Shown: piece by piece, positions 26,270 to 34,460 of the stretch
How positions within the stretch are numbered: position 1 is the stretch's first letter
How the letters are laid out: every line of letters begins with the position of its first letter
Assembly: GCA_027491255.1 (NCBI GenBank)
Contig: JAIXWM010000081.1
Coordinates: 62,001 to 126,000 of the forward strand
Direction: 5' to 3'
DNA from: Rubrivivax sp.
Lineage (GTDB): Bacteria > Pseudomonadota > Gammaproteobacteria > Burkholderiales > Burkholderiaceae_C
Length of the DNA: 64,000 bases
Notes under the pieces: model-generated
Seen by the model: the letters and a program-made list of their open reading frames with translations, nothing else
The model's database searches: none
What the model was told of the DNA's origin: nothing
Made by a program: the position numbers and the translations under genes

Positions 26270-27042
26270 GCGCGGCCACGGCCGCGCGCGGCAGGCGCGC
26301 TGCTGCCTGCAATCGCCCCGTCGGCCGGTGCGCTGGCATCCTGCGCGCGCGCCACCGCCCCGAAGATGCGGCCGTAGCGCAGGCCGATCCAGGCGTGCTC
26401 GCGCATCAGCATCTCCACCCTCGCCGACTCGCCCAGCGTCAGCGCTTCCAGCACCAGTTCGTGCTGAAGTTGCGCGTGCGAGAGCTTGCGGTACTCTGCG
26501 TCCAGGGCCGCGGTGTCGATCACGATCGAGCCTGCCGAGGCGAAGGGCAGGTGGTCATTGCGCGCGATTGCGTCCGCGATGACGCGGCTGTCGTCGGCGC
26601 TGACGATGGCGCGGTGGAAGCGATGGTTCAGGCGGGCCCAGCGCCCGACCGCATCCTCGCTCAGCGACCCTGGCGCCAGCACCGCCCGGCCTTCGGCCAC
26701 GCAGTCGGCCAGCACCTGCCGCACCGCCGGCGGCAAGCCGCGCTCGGCCAGGCGGCGCGCGGCCAGACCCTCGAGCGCGCCGCGCACCTCGATCGCGCTC
26801 CGGATGTCGGCCTCGGAGACGGCGCGCACCACATAGCCGCGCGTGCCGGCTTTCTCCACCAGGCCCTCCTGCTCGAGGGTGCGCAAGGCCAGGCGCACGG
26901 GGGTGCGTGAGAGCCCGAGTGACTGTGCCACCGGGATCTCCGCCAGCCGCATCCCGGCGCTCCAGTGACCGGCGACGATCAGTTGCCGCAGTCTGGCGAT
27001 GACAGTGCCCGTATCGGAAGGCACCCCCTCGATTGGATCCAT
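26224..27042 (-). CDS. GntR-family regulator, FadR (FCD) subfamily
   Basis: The 272-aa product has an N-terminal winged helix (about 8-75, with AEIPVAQSLGLSRTPVRLALRTLEQEGLV) and an all-helical FCD ligand-binding domain (about 85-215) containing NHRFHRAIV and a later HAQLQHELVLEAL helix. A low-complexity Ala/Arg tail follows from about 225. FCD regulators usually repress an adjacent catabolic or uptake operon and are released by a small organic acid. The gene is divergent from the MetE-like/TRAP genes, and its start codon lies inside one of two TTGGATCCA-type palindromes. Confidence 0.93.
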   Translation of the reverse strand: MDPIEGVPSDTGTVIARLRQLIVAGHWSAGMRLAEIPVAQSLGLSRTPVRLALRTLEQEGLVEKAGTRGYVVRAVSEADIRSAIEVRGALEGLAARRLAERGLPPAVRQVLADCVAEGRAVLAPGSLSEDAVGRWARLNHRFHRAIVSADDSRVIADAIARNDHLPFASAGSIVIDTAALDAEYRKLSHAQLQHELVLEALTLGESARVEMLMREHAWIGLRYGRIFGAVARAQDASAPADGAIAGSSAPAARGRGRAQAAAAGAAVPRSRA

Positions 27043-27096
27043 AGACTGGATTTTATAAGCTCGAAATGGGCATAATTACCAGAAAATGGATCCAAT
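27032..27096. promoter_or_regulatory. Paired operator-like palindromes between gntR and the MetE-like gene
   Basis: ATTGGATCCAT (27032-27042) and ATGGATCCAAT (27086-27096) are exact reverse complements, and each is itself nearly palindromic around GGATCC. They flank an AT-rich stretch that contains CATAAT (27071-27076), a possible -10. The first includes the GntR start codon. Two matching sites between divergent genes are what is expected for a GntR repressor acting on both promoters. Confidence 0.6.
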
Positions 27097-27105
27097 GAGG
27101 ATCCC

Positions 27106-27136
27106 ATGAGTCAGGCGACCGTGGCCGCCTGACTCA
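27106..27136 (+). promoter_or_regulatory. Inverted repeat overlapping an 8-codon leader frame
   Basis: TGAGTCAGGCG (27107-27117) and CGCCTGACTCA (27126-27136) form a perfect 11-bp stem with an 8-base loop. ATG at 27106 opens the frame MSQATVAA, ending with TGA inside the stem, and GAGG lies a few bases upstream. It sits in the leader of the MetE-like gene. Whether the peptide is made is unknown; the hairpin alone could be an operator or an RNA element. Confidence 0.35.
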
Positions 27137-27199
27137 CCCCCGGCGCGCGCAAGGCCGTTTGGCGCGCGAGCTCATCACCCCCCAGCAACCCCGATCGTC

Positions 27200-28327
27200 A
27201 TGCCCGCACGCACCACGCCTCCGTTTCGAGCCGACCACGTCGGCAGCTTCCTTCGTCCGGCCTATCTGCTGCAGGCGCGCGAGCAGAAAGCCCGCGGCGA
27301 GATCACACCTGCGCAGCTGCGCGAGGTCGAGGACCGCGCGATCGACGAGATCGTGCGCTTCCAGGCCGACGTGGGCCTGCAGTCCATCACCGACGGCGAG
27401 TTCCGCCGCACCTATTTCCACATCGACTTCCTCGAGCAGCTCGGCGGCGTCAAGACCGACATCCCGGTGACGGTGAGGAAGGCCGACGGCACCGAGGAGT
27501 TGGCGCCGCCGGTGATCCGCGTCATCGACAAGGTGCGCCACGCCAAGGACATCCAGCTCGCCGACTTCCAGTACCTGAAGTCGCGCGTGCAGGCGCTGGG
27601 CCGGCCCGAACTGATGCCCAAGGTCACGATCCCGTCGCCGACGATGCTGCATTTCCGCGGCGGGCGCGCCGGCATCAGCCGCGAAGCCTACCCCGAGCTC
27701 GACCCGGTGTTCTACGACGACGTTGCGCGCGCCTACGCGCAGGAGTTGCAGTCGCTGGCCGACGCCGGCTGCACCTACGTGCAGATGGACGACACCAACC
27801 TCGCCTACCTGTGCGACGAGCGCATGCGCGAGGCCGCACGCCAGCGCGGCGACGACCCGAACGAGCTGCCGCATCGATACGCCGCCTTCATCAACAAGGT
27901 GGTGGCCTTGAAGCCCGCCGGCATGACGCTGGCCATGCACCTGTGCCGCGGCAACTTCAAGAGCACGCATGCGGCGGCCGGCAACTACGAGCCGGTGGCC
28001 GAGGCGCTGCTGTCGGAGATGAAGCTCGATGCCTTCTTCCTCGAATACGACGACGACCGCTCGGGCGACTTCCGTCCGCTGCGCTACCTCTCCAAGGGCA
28101 AGATCGTCGTGCTCGGCCTGGTGACCACCAAGTTCGGCCAGCTCGAGAGCAAGGACACGCTCAAGCGCCGCATCGACGAGGCGGCGAAGTACGCGCCGCT
28201 CGATCAGCTCTGCCTGAGCCCGCAGTGCGGCTTCTCGAGCACCGTGCACGGCAACAACATCGCCGTCGAGGACCAGCGCCGCAAGCTCGCGCTGGTGATC
28301 GAGACTGCGCAAGAGGTCTGGAGCTGA
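27200..28327 (+). CDS. MetE C-terminal-like methyltransferase (YxjG/YxjH type)
   Basis: The 375-aa product is the catalytic-barrel half of cobalamin-independent methionine synthase without the N-terminal half. Features: FRADHVGSFLRP at the start, VGLQSITDGEFRRTYFHIDF, YVQMDDTNLAYLCD, and zinc-ligand motifs HLCRGNF and CLSPQCGFSS. Such single-barrel proteins either move methyl groups from unusual donors to thiols or act as lyases; the true substrate cannot be read from sequence. It opens an apparent unit with a TRAP transporter, so its substrate or methyl donor may be imported. Confidence 0.88.
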   Translation: MPARTTPPFRADHVGSFLRPAYLLQAREQKARGEITPAQLREVEDRAIDEIVRFQADVGLQSITDGEFRRTYFHIDFLEQLGGVKTDIPVTVRKADGTEELAPPVIRVIDKVRHAKDIQLADFQYLKSRVQALGRPELMPKVTIPSPTMLHFRGGRAGISREAYPELDPVFYDDVARAYAQELQSLADAGCTYVQMDDTNLAYLCDERMREAARQRGDDPNELPHRYAAFINKVVALKPAGMTLAMHLCRGNFKSTHAAAGNYEPVAEALLSEMKLDAFFLEYDDDRSGDFRPLRYLSKGKIVVLGLVTTKFGQLESKDTLKRRIDEAAKYAPLDQLCLSPQCGFSSTVHGNNIAVEDQRRKLALVIETAQEVWS

Positions 28328-28453
28328 GTTCGCGCCTGCCGCGCCGTCAGGCCTCAGACGAGCACAGGATTCTCCCGGGGTGACAGACCGGGCGGACCTG
28401 CGTACAGTCGCGGGCTCTTTGCTCTTCTTTCTGCTTCTCCCAGGAGCCTCCCG

Positions 28454-29485
28454 ATGAAGCTGTCCCTCGCCTCGCTGAGCCTGGCCACCGCCGCGGCCCT
28501 GACCGCCCTGCCTGCCGCCGCGCAGGAAGTCACGCTGAAGTTCCATCACATCTGGACACCTCAGGCCATGGCCTCGGTGAACGTGATCGCGCCCTGGTGC
28601 AACAAGATCGCGGCCGAGTCCAACAACCGCATGCGCTGCCAGGTCCTGCCGGCGATGAGCGGGGGCGGCACGCCGCCGCAACTCGTCGACCGGGTCAAGG
28701 ATGGCGTCGACGACGTCGTCATCACGCTGCCAGGCTACACCGCCGGCCGCTTCCCGGCGATGGAGGTCTTCGAGCTGCCCTTCATGACGAACTCTGCCGA
28801 GTCCGGCGCGCGCGCCGCCTGGGATTACCTGCAGAAGCACGCGCTCAAGGAGTTCCCGGGCACCAAGATCCTCGCCACCTGGGTGCACGACGAAGGCTAC
28901 GTCCACACCAACGGGCGCCAGGTCAAGACCCTGGCCGACTTCAAGGGCCTGAAGATGCGCGCGCCCACGCGGCTGACGAACAAGCTGCTGGCCACGCTCG
29001 GCGCCACGCCGGTGGGCATGCCGCTGCCGGCCATCCCGGACTCGGTCAGCAAGGGCACGATCGACGGCTTCCTGCTGCCCTGGGAGGTCATGCCCTCGCT
29101 GAAGCTGCAGGAGATGGTGAAGTTCCACTCCGAGACCGATCCCTCGCGCCCGGCGCTCTACAGCGCCGGCTTCATCTTCGCGATGAACCAGGCGCGTTAC
29201 GACAGCCTGCCGGCCGACCTGAAGAAGGTCATCGACAACAACAGCGGCGCGGCGCTGTCGCAGCAGATCGGCAAGATCTGGGACAACTCCCAGGCTGCGG
29301 GGCGTCAGGCCGCGCGTGAGCGTGGCAACACGTTCTACATGGTCCCGCCCGCGGAACTGGACAACTGGGTGAAGGCGAGTGCCGGCCTGTACGACGAGTG
29401 GGTGGCTGATGTGGGCAAGCGCGGCTACGACGGCAAGGCGCTGCTGAACGACGCGAAGCAGCTGCTGCAGAAGTACCGGAACTGA
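28454..29485 (+). CDS. TRAP transporter periplasmic solute-binding protein (DctP family)
   Basis: The 343-aa product has a signal peptide (about 1-23, ALTALPAAAQ) and a DctP fold: LKFHHIWTPQAMAS, a substrate-contact region GLKMRAPTRLTNKLLATLGATPVGMPLPAIPDSVSKGTIDG, with the conserved Arg that binds carboxylates, and MNQARYDSLPADLKKVID. It delivers a small organic acid to the DctQM permease encoded next. The ATG follows CAGGAGCC. The ligand is unknown. Confidence 0.95.
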   Translation: MKLSLASLSLATAAALTALPAAAQEVTLKFHHIWTPQAMASVNVIAPWCNKIAAESNNRMRCQVLPAMSGGGTPPQLVDRVKDGVDDVVITLPGYTAGRFPAMEVFELPFMTNSAESGARAAWDYLQKHALKEFPGTKILATWVHDEGYVHTNGRQVKTLADFKGLKMRAPTRLTNKLLATLGATPVGMPLPAIPDSVSKGTIDGFLLPWEVMPSLKLQEMVKFHSETDPSRPALYSAGFIFAMNQARYDSLPADLKKVIDNNSGAALSQQIGKIWDNSQAAGRQAARERGNTFYMVPPAELDNWVKASAGLYDEWVADVGKRGYDGKALLNDAKQLLQKYRN

Positions 29486-29564
29486 GCGGGCACCGCCCCG
29501 GCTCTGACGGGCTGGGGCATCGCTTGCAGCGACCGTTCGGCGGCAGCCGGCCACGACTCTCCCC

Positions 29565-30068
29565 ATGCTCGACCGCTCGCTGGCCAGACTGTCGCGCGTC
29601 TTCGCGCTGATCGGGGTGGGCGTGGCCGCCCTCGTGGCCGTCTTGACCGTGGTGAGCATCGCGGGCCGGGCAGCGCTTTCCAAGCCCATTCAAGGCGACG
29701 TCGAGCTCACGCAGTTCGGCATCGCGCTGTGCATCTCGCTGGCGTTGCCCTGGTGCCAGTGGCAGCGCGCCAACATCATCGTCGACTTCTTCACCCAGCG
29801 TCTGGGTGAGCGGCGCAACGCGGTGCTCGACGGCATCGGCGCGCTGCTGATGGCCGCGATGTACCTGCTGCTGGCCTGGCGCTCCGGCGCCGGTGCCGTC
29901 TCGGTGCGCGAGGCCTTCGAGGCGACGATGATCCTGGACCTGCCGATGTGGTGGGTCTACGCATCGCTCGCCCCCGGGCTGGCGCTGGCAGGGCTGATCG
30001 CGCTGCGTCAGGCCTGGCAACTGCTGCGGCCAGGGTCAAGCGCGTCCGCGCTCGAGGCGGGACGATGA
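29565..30068 (+). CDS. TRAP transporter small permease subunit (DctQ family)
   Basis: The 167-aa membrane protein has four hydrophobic segments (about 15-38, 52-70, 92-112 and 130-152) and the DctQ feature GDVELTQFGIALCISLALPWCQ, plus WQRANIIVDFF. DctQ stabilises the large permease in sodium-driven TRAP systems. It overlaps dctM by four bases (ATGA). Confidence 0.93.
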   Translation: MLDRSLARLSRVFALIGVGVAALVAVLTVVSIAGRAALSKPIQGDVELTQFGIALCISLALPWCQWQRANIIVDFFTQRLGERRNAVLDGIGALLMAAMYLLLAWRSGAGAVSVREAFEATMILDLPMWWVYASLAPGLALAGLIALRQAWQLLRPGSSASALEAGR

Positions 30069-31396
30069 CTGCAGCCACCACGATCGGCGTGGCCATGTTC
30101 GCCGGCATGCTGGCGCTGATGGCGCTGCGCGTGCCCATCGCCGCGGCCATGTTCATACCCGGCGCGCTCGGCTACTGGGCCATGAGCGGCGAGGCCGCCC
30201 TGCTGAACCAGCTCAAGGGCAGCGCGGTGGCGCGCCTGACGGTCTACGACCTGAGCGTCATCCCGCTGTTCCTGCTGATGGGGCAGTTCGCCACGCAGGG
30301 TGGCCTCAGCCGCGCCCTGTTCCGGGCGGCTGCAGCCTTCGTCGGCCACATCCGTGGCGGGCTGGCGATGGCCTCGGTGCTGTCGGCGGGCGCCTTCGGG
30401 GCGGTCTGCGGCTCCTCGGTGGCGACCTCGGCGACCATCACCCAGGTGGCCTACCCCGAGATGAAGCGCCATGGGTACGCCGGGCGGCTGTCCACGGCCG
30501 CGCTGGCCGCCGGGGGCACGCTGGGCATCCTGATCCCGCCCTCGGTGCCGCTGGTCGTCTACGCCATCCTGACCGAGCAGAACATCGCCAAGCTCTTTGC
30601 CGCGGCCATGCTGCCGGGCATCCTGGCCATGCTGGGCTACATCGTGGTCATCGGCATCTGGTGCCGGCTGCGCCCGCAGATGGGGCCGGCCGCGGAGCGC
30701 GCCGGCGCGTCCGAGCGGCTGGCCGCCCTGTGGGGGATCTGGCCCATCCTGCTGATCTTCCTCGTCGTCTTCGGCGGCATCTACGGCGGCATCTTCTCGC
30801 CCACCGAGGGGGCTGCGGTCGGCGCCGTGGCGACCTTCGTCGCCGGCTGGGCCCAGGGGGAACTGCGCGGCCCGCAGATCGCGAGCAGCTTCCTCGGCAC
30901 CGCCGAGACCACGGCGATGGTGTTCCTGATCTTCCTCGGCGCCGACATGATGAACGCCTCGCTCGCGCTCACGGCGATGCCCGCGGCGGTGGCGGCCTGG
31001 GTCGGCGCGCTGGCGGTGCCGCCGCTGGTCATCGTCGCGGCGGTGCTGCTGCTGTACGTGCTGCTCGGCTGCGTGATGGACGAGTTGTCGATGCTGCTGC
31101 TGACCATCCCGGTCATCTTTCCGGCCGTGATGGCGCTGGACCTCTGGGGCCTGAACGCCGAGGCCAAGGCGATCTGGTTCGGCATCCTCGTGCTGATGAC
31201 GGTGGGCATCGGCCTGATCGCCCCGCCGGTCGGGCTGAACGTCTACGTCGTCAACAACCTCGCGCGCGACACACCCATGTCCGAGACCTACCGCGGGGTC
31301 TTCCCCTTCCTCGCCTGGGATGCGCTGCGCGTGCTGCTGCTGCTGTGCTTCCCGGTGCTGAGCCTGGGGCTGGTGTCGGTGTTCTTCGCGCGTTAG
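30065..31396 (+). CDS. TRAP transporter large permease subunit (DctM family)
   Basis: From the ATG at 30065, which overlaps the dctQ stop, the product is 443 aa with about a dozen membrane segments. DctM hallmarks include ALGYWAMSG, FGAVCGSSVATSATITQVAYPEM, AGGTLGILIPPSVPLVVYAILTEQ, FSPTEGAAVGAVATF and GLIAPPVGLNVYVVNN. It forms the sodium-coupled transport path. The upstream extension of the open frame overlaps dctQ and is not the real start. Confidence 0.96.
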   Translation: MTAATTIGVAMFAGMLALMALRVPIAAAMFIPGALGYWAMSGEAALLNQLKGSAVARLTVYDLSVIPLFLLMGQFATQGGLSRALFRAAAAFVGHIRGGLAMASVLSAGAFGAVCGSSVATSATITQVAYPEMKRHGYAGRLSTAALAAGGTLGILIPPSVPLVVYAILTEQNIAKLFAAAMLPGILAMLGYIVVIGIWCRLRPQMGPAAERAGASERLAALWGIWPILLIFLVVFGGIYGGIFSPTEGAAVGAVATFVAGWAQGELRGPQIASSFLGTAETTAMVFLIFLGADMMNASLALTAMPAAVAAWVGALAVPPLVIVAAVLLLYVLLGCVMDELSMLLLTIPVIFPAVMALDLWGLNAEAKAIWFGILVLMTVGIGLIAPPVGLNVYVVNNLARDTPMSETYRGVFPFLAWDALRVLLLLCFPVLSLGLVSVFFAR

Positions 31397-31564
31397 GGTC
31401 CTGTTCCACGCGGTGCGGCCCATGAAACCCTGGCTCCGCAGCGGATAGCCCTGCGGCGATGGCGCGCTTGCGAGGCCGCCGTCTTCTGCCGCGCCCACGC
31501 GACGTGCTGCCACGCTGTGGGGTCATGACCAGGCGGCCCTGAACTAGAGACTCGACAAGAAAAG

Positions 31565-31580
31565 CTGTATGCATATACAG
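31565..31580 (+). promoter_or_regulatory. LexA (SOS) box in front of imuA
   Basis: CTGTATGCATATACAG is a perfect 16-base palindrome matching the CTGT-N8-ACAG LexA consensus. TATACA inside it can serve as -10, with TCGACA (31552-31557) 16 bases upstream as -35, so LexA would cover the promoter. The predicted start of transcription is within a few bases of the imuA GTG, so the message may have little or no leader. Confidence 0.92.
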
Positions 31581-31587
31581 TATCTTC

Positions 31588-32481
31588 GTGTCTCTCCTTG
31601 CCCCTGCCACAGTCGCCCTCGAGGCCTTGCACCCCGCGCTATGGCGCGCGCACCAGCTTGGCCACGGCGCCGAGGCTGTGCATCCCAGCGGCTTCGATGC
31701 GCTGGACGCGCAACTGCCCGGGGGGGGCTGGCCGTGCCGGGCCTTGACGGAGCTGCTGCTGGCGCAGCCGGGGGTTGGTGAGATGCGGCTGCTCGCGCCG
31801 GCGCTGGCCCGGGTGTCGGCGCCAGCCGACCCGACCGATGCCAGCTGCCGCAGCGTGATGCTGTTCGACCCGCCAGCCCGGCCTTGCGCGCAGGCGCTGA
31901 CGCAACTGGGCGTGGACGCGCGCCACATCGTCGTCGTGCACGGGCGCGAGGGGCCGCGCGGGGCGGCGCTGCGGCACCTGCTGCCAAGTGCCGATCTGCT
32001 GTGGGCGCTGGAGCAGGCGCTGCGCAGCGCCCAGATCGGCGCGGCGCTGGCCTGGCTGCCCGAGCGCCTGGGCGCCGACGCGTTGCGCCGGCTGCAACTG
32101 GCGGCGCAGGCGCACGACGGTCCGGTCTTCCTGCTGCGCGGCATCACGGCCCGGCTCAAGCCCAGCCCGGCGCCGCTGCGCCTGGCGCTGCACGGCAGCC
32201 CCGTGCCCGACGAGATCGTGCTGCACCTGCTCAAGCGACGCGGCCCGCCGCTGGCGCAGCCGCTGCGCCTGGTTCTGCCGCCGGTGCTGTCCGCGCCGTC
32301 GAAGGCGCGAGCGCTGGAGCGCCTGGTGGAGGCCACGCCCCGGCCGCTCGCCGCGGCCCGGCCGCCGGGCCGTGGCCGTGTGCCGCAGGGTGCCGGGCAC
32401 GGGCAGAGCACGGTGTCCACCCCCCGGGCTGGACACGAGCCCCGGCGGCAGGTGGGCCCTGCCCGCCTCGGTACGGGGTGA
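31588..32481 (+). CDS. imuA: ImuA, SulA/RecA-like partner of translesion synthesis
   Basis: ImuA is the small RecA-like member of the SOS mutagenesis cassette. The 297-aa product from GTG 31588 contains ALHPALWRAHQLG, HPSGFDALDAQLPGGGWPCRALTELL and LGVDARHIVVV, the usual ImuA pattern; it lacks a complete Walker A motif, as expected. The LexA box lies only seven bases upstream. An ATG at 31640 is in another frame. A repeat-rich 329-base gap separates it from imuB, which normally follows at once. Confidence 0.92.
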   Translation: MSLLAPATVALEALHPALWRAHQLGHGAEAVHPSGFDALDAQLPGGGWPCRALTELLLAQPGVGEMRLLAPALARVSAPADPTDASCRSVMLFDPPARPCAQALTQLGVDARHIVVVHGREGPRGAALRHLLPSADLLWALEQALRSAQIGAALAWLPERLGADALRRLQLAAQAHDGPVFLLRGITARLKPSPAPLRLALHGSPVPDEIVLHLLKRRGPPLAQPLRLVLPPVLSAPSKARALERLVEATPRPLAAARPPGRGRVPQGAGHGQSTVSTPRAGHEPRRQVGPARLGTG

Positions 32482-32568
32482 GCCTGGGAGCGTCCCATGT
32501 CCCTGTCGCGTTGCGGTGTTCCCGGAGAAGCCGTTCGGGCCGAGGCCGTCGAGCGCGCTCAGGCAAGG

Positions 32569-32762
32569 CCCTTCGACGGGGCTCGGGTTGGACTCCTCGG
32601 CTGGGCGCAGAACAGATCCTTCGACTGGGTGCAGGTCAGATCCTCCGACCGGGCTGAGCGCAGGATCTTCGACTGGGCTGCGGTCAGGGTCTTCGGCCAG
32701 GCCGAGGGCAGGCGCGTGGAAGCCCGTACAGAGACCGTTCGGGCTGAGCTTGTCGAAGCCCT
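32569..32762. repeat. Degenerate tandem repeats and REP-like element between imuA and imuB
   Basis: The gap holds about six imperfect units of 24-25 bases beginning TCCTTCGACTGGG or close variants (about 32569-32712), then GTTCGGGCTGAGCTTGTCGA (from 32738), which is the core of a REP-like sequence common between genes in Burkholderiales. A diverged second copy lies at about 32531-32553. A 102-aa open frame (32497-32805) runs through these repeats but merely translates them and is not supported as a gene. Confidence 0.6.
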
Positions 32763-32810
32763 TGACCGCATGCCCTTCGTCCGGCCTGGCCTGCCCGCAG
32801 CTTGAGCGTC

Positions 32811-34460
32811 ATGGCCCGACACGCCAAGGGGTTCCGCTGGCCGGCCGCGCAGGCCGCACTGGCCGCTCCCCCGCCCCCCGAAGCCACCCCCGCGCCCGCG
32901 CACCGCCGCTGGATCGCCCTGCACCTGCCTGCGCTGGCGCTCGAGTCCTGGGTGGCGACCCTGGACTCCGAGGTCCGCCACCTGCCGCTGGCCTTGCTGG
33001 ACGGCACGCGCGTGGCGGCGGTCGATGCCGCCGCCGCGGCCCTCGGAGTTCGGCCTGGGCAGCAGCGTGCCACCGCGCTGGCGCTCGCGCCTGCGCTGCG
33101 CTTCGGCCAGGCCGATGCGGCGCGCGATGCCCGGGCCCTGGGCGCCGTGGCCCATGCGGCGCTGCAGTTCACCCCCGCGGTCGCGCTCCACGGCGGGGAC
33201 ACGGTGCTGCTCGAGGTGGCGTCGACGCTGCGGCTTTTCGGCGGCCTGTCCCAGTTGGCGCAGCGTCTGGACGCGGCGCTCGAACCGCTCGGTCACCAGG
33301 TGGTGCCTGCCTGCGCGCCGACAGCGCTCGGCGCGGCGCTGCTGGCGCGCTGGGCGTCGCCGGACCCGCCACGGGCGCTCTTCGGCCCGCATGCCACGCG
33401 CCTGGCGGCGCTGCGCGCGCTGCTGGACACCGCCCCTGCCACGCTGCTGTGGTCCCAGGGCGCGTCGGCGCTGGAGATGCTGCAGGGGCTGGGCCTGCGC
33501 ACGCTGGGCGAATTGCGGGTGCTGCCACGCGACGGGCTGGCGCGCCGCTTCGGCCCGGCCGTGCTCGACCTGCTGGACCGCGCCCGTGGCGACGCGCCCG
33601 ATCCGCAGGACTGGGTGTGTCCGCCCGAGCGCTTTGCCGAGCAGCTCGAACTCCACGCGCGCGCCGACACCGCGGCGCAACTGCAGCACGCGGCCGGCCT
33701 GTCGCTGGCCCGACTCGTGGCCTGGGCGCGGGCGCAGCAGGGGCGTGTGCAGCGCTGCACGCTGGGCCTGCGGCACGAGCCGCGCCACCGCGCCGACGAC
33801 GCCGTGCCCGAACTCACGACCCTGGAGATCGCGCTGGCCGAGCCTTCGGCCGACGCCACCCACCTGCAGGGCTTGCTGCGCGAGCGGCTGGCGCGCCTGG
33901 TCCTGCCCGCGCCGGTGACGAGCCTGGACCTGCGCTGCGACGAGCTCGTCTTCGCCGCCCCTCCCGACGGCGAGCTCTTCCCCACGCGCGCGGCCGGCCA
34001 GGCCGGCCTGGCGCGCCTGCTCGAGCGTCTGCAGGCCCGCCTCGGCGAGGACCGTGTCCAGCGCCTGGAGCCGGTGGACGACCATCGACCCGAGCGCGCG
34101 GCGCAAACCCGTGCGTCGGCCTTGCCTGTGGCTGCTGCGGTGGTGGCCGTGGCCCGCCGTCCTGCGCCCGTCGCAGGCAGCAGCCCCCACCCGCCAGCGC
34201 GCCTGACCCGGCCGGCCTGGCTGCTGCCCGAGCCGCAGCCCTTGACGGAGCGGGGGCCGCACCCCTGCTTCGGCGGCCAGCCGCTGCAGTTGCTGGCCGG
34301 CCCCGAACGCATCGAGTGCGGCTGGTGGGACGATGCGCTGGCGGCGCGCGACTACTTCGTCGCCCAGACGCACGACGGTGCGCTGGCCTGGATCTTCCGC
34401 AGCCGCCTGCCGGGGGCAGCGACGCCGGCGGGCTGGTTCCTTCAGGGCTGGTTCGGTTGA
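32811..34460 (+). CDS. imuB: ImuB, catalytically inactive Y-family polymerase homologue
   Basis: ImuB links ImuA and DnaE2 to the sliding clamp during SOS mutagenesis. The ATG at 32811 gives 549 aa. The start RRWIALHLPALALESWVATL replaces the acidic polymerase active site (LDVDAFFASVE in DinB), which marks ImuB. Y-family features remain: VASTLRLFGGLSQLAQRL, QGLGLRTLGELRVLPRDGLARRFG (helix-hairpin-helix) and a C-terminal ERIECGWWDDALAARDYFVAQ block. No dnaE2 follows; the next gene is convergent and its end overlaps by 19 bases. Confidence 0.93.
   Translation: MARHAKGFRWPAAQAALAAPPPPEATPAPAHRRWIALHLPALALESWVATLDSEVRHLPLALLDGTRVAAVDAAAAALGVRPGQQRATALALAPALRFGQADAARDARALGAVAHAALQFTPAVALHGGDTVLLEVASTLRLFGGLSQLAQRLDAALEPLGHQVVPACAPTALGAALLARWASPDPPRALFGPHATRLAALRALLDTAPATLLWSQGASALEMLQGLGLRTLGELRVLPRDGLARRFGPAVLDLLDRARGDAPDPQDWVCPPERFAEQLELHARADTAAQLQHAAGLSLARLVAWARAQQGRVQRCTLGLRHEPRHRADDAVPELTTLEIALAEPSADATHLQGLLRERLARLVLPAPVTSLDLRCDELVFAAPPDGELFPTRAAGQAGLARLLERLQARLGEDRVQRLEPVDDHRPERAAQTRASALPVAAAVVAVARRPAPVAGSSPHPPARLTRPAWLLPEPQPLTERGPHPCFGGQPLQLLAGPERIECGWWDDALAARDYFVAQTHDGALAWIFRSRLPGAATPAGWFLQGWFG

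Noticed and set aside
27137..27199. SAM, cobalamin or other methionine-related riboswitch ahead of the MetE-like gene
   Set aside because: The leader is too short and lacks the conserved cores; only the simple 11-bp hairpin is present.
32497..32805. 102-aa plus-strand frame between imuA and imuB
   Set aside because: It is a direct translation of degenerate tandem repeats and the REP-like core; no start context or family features.
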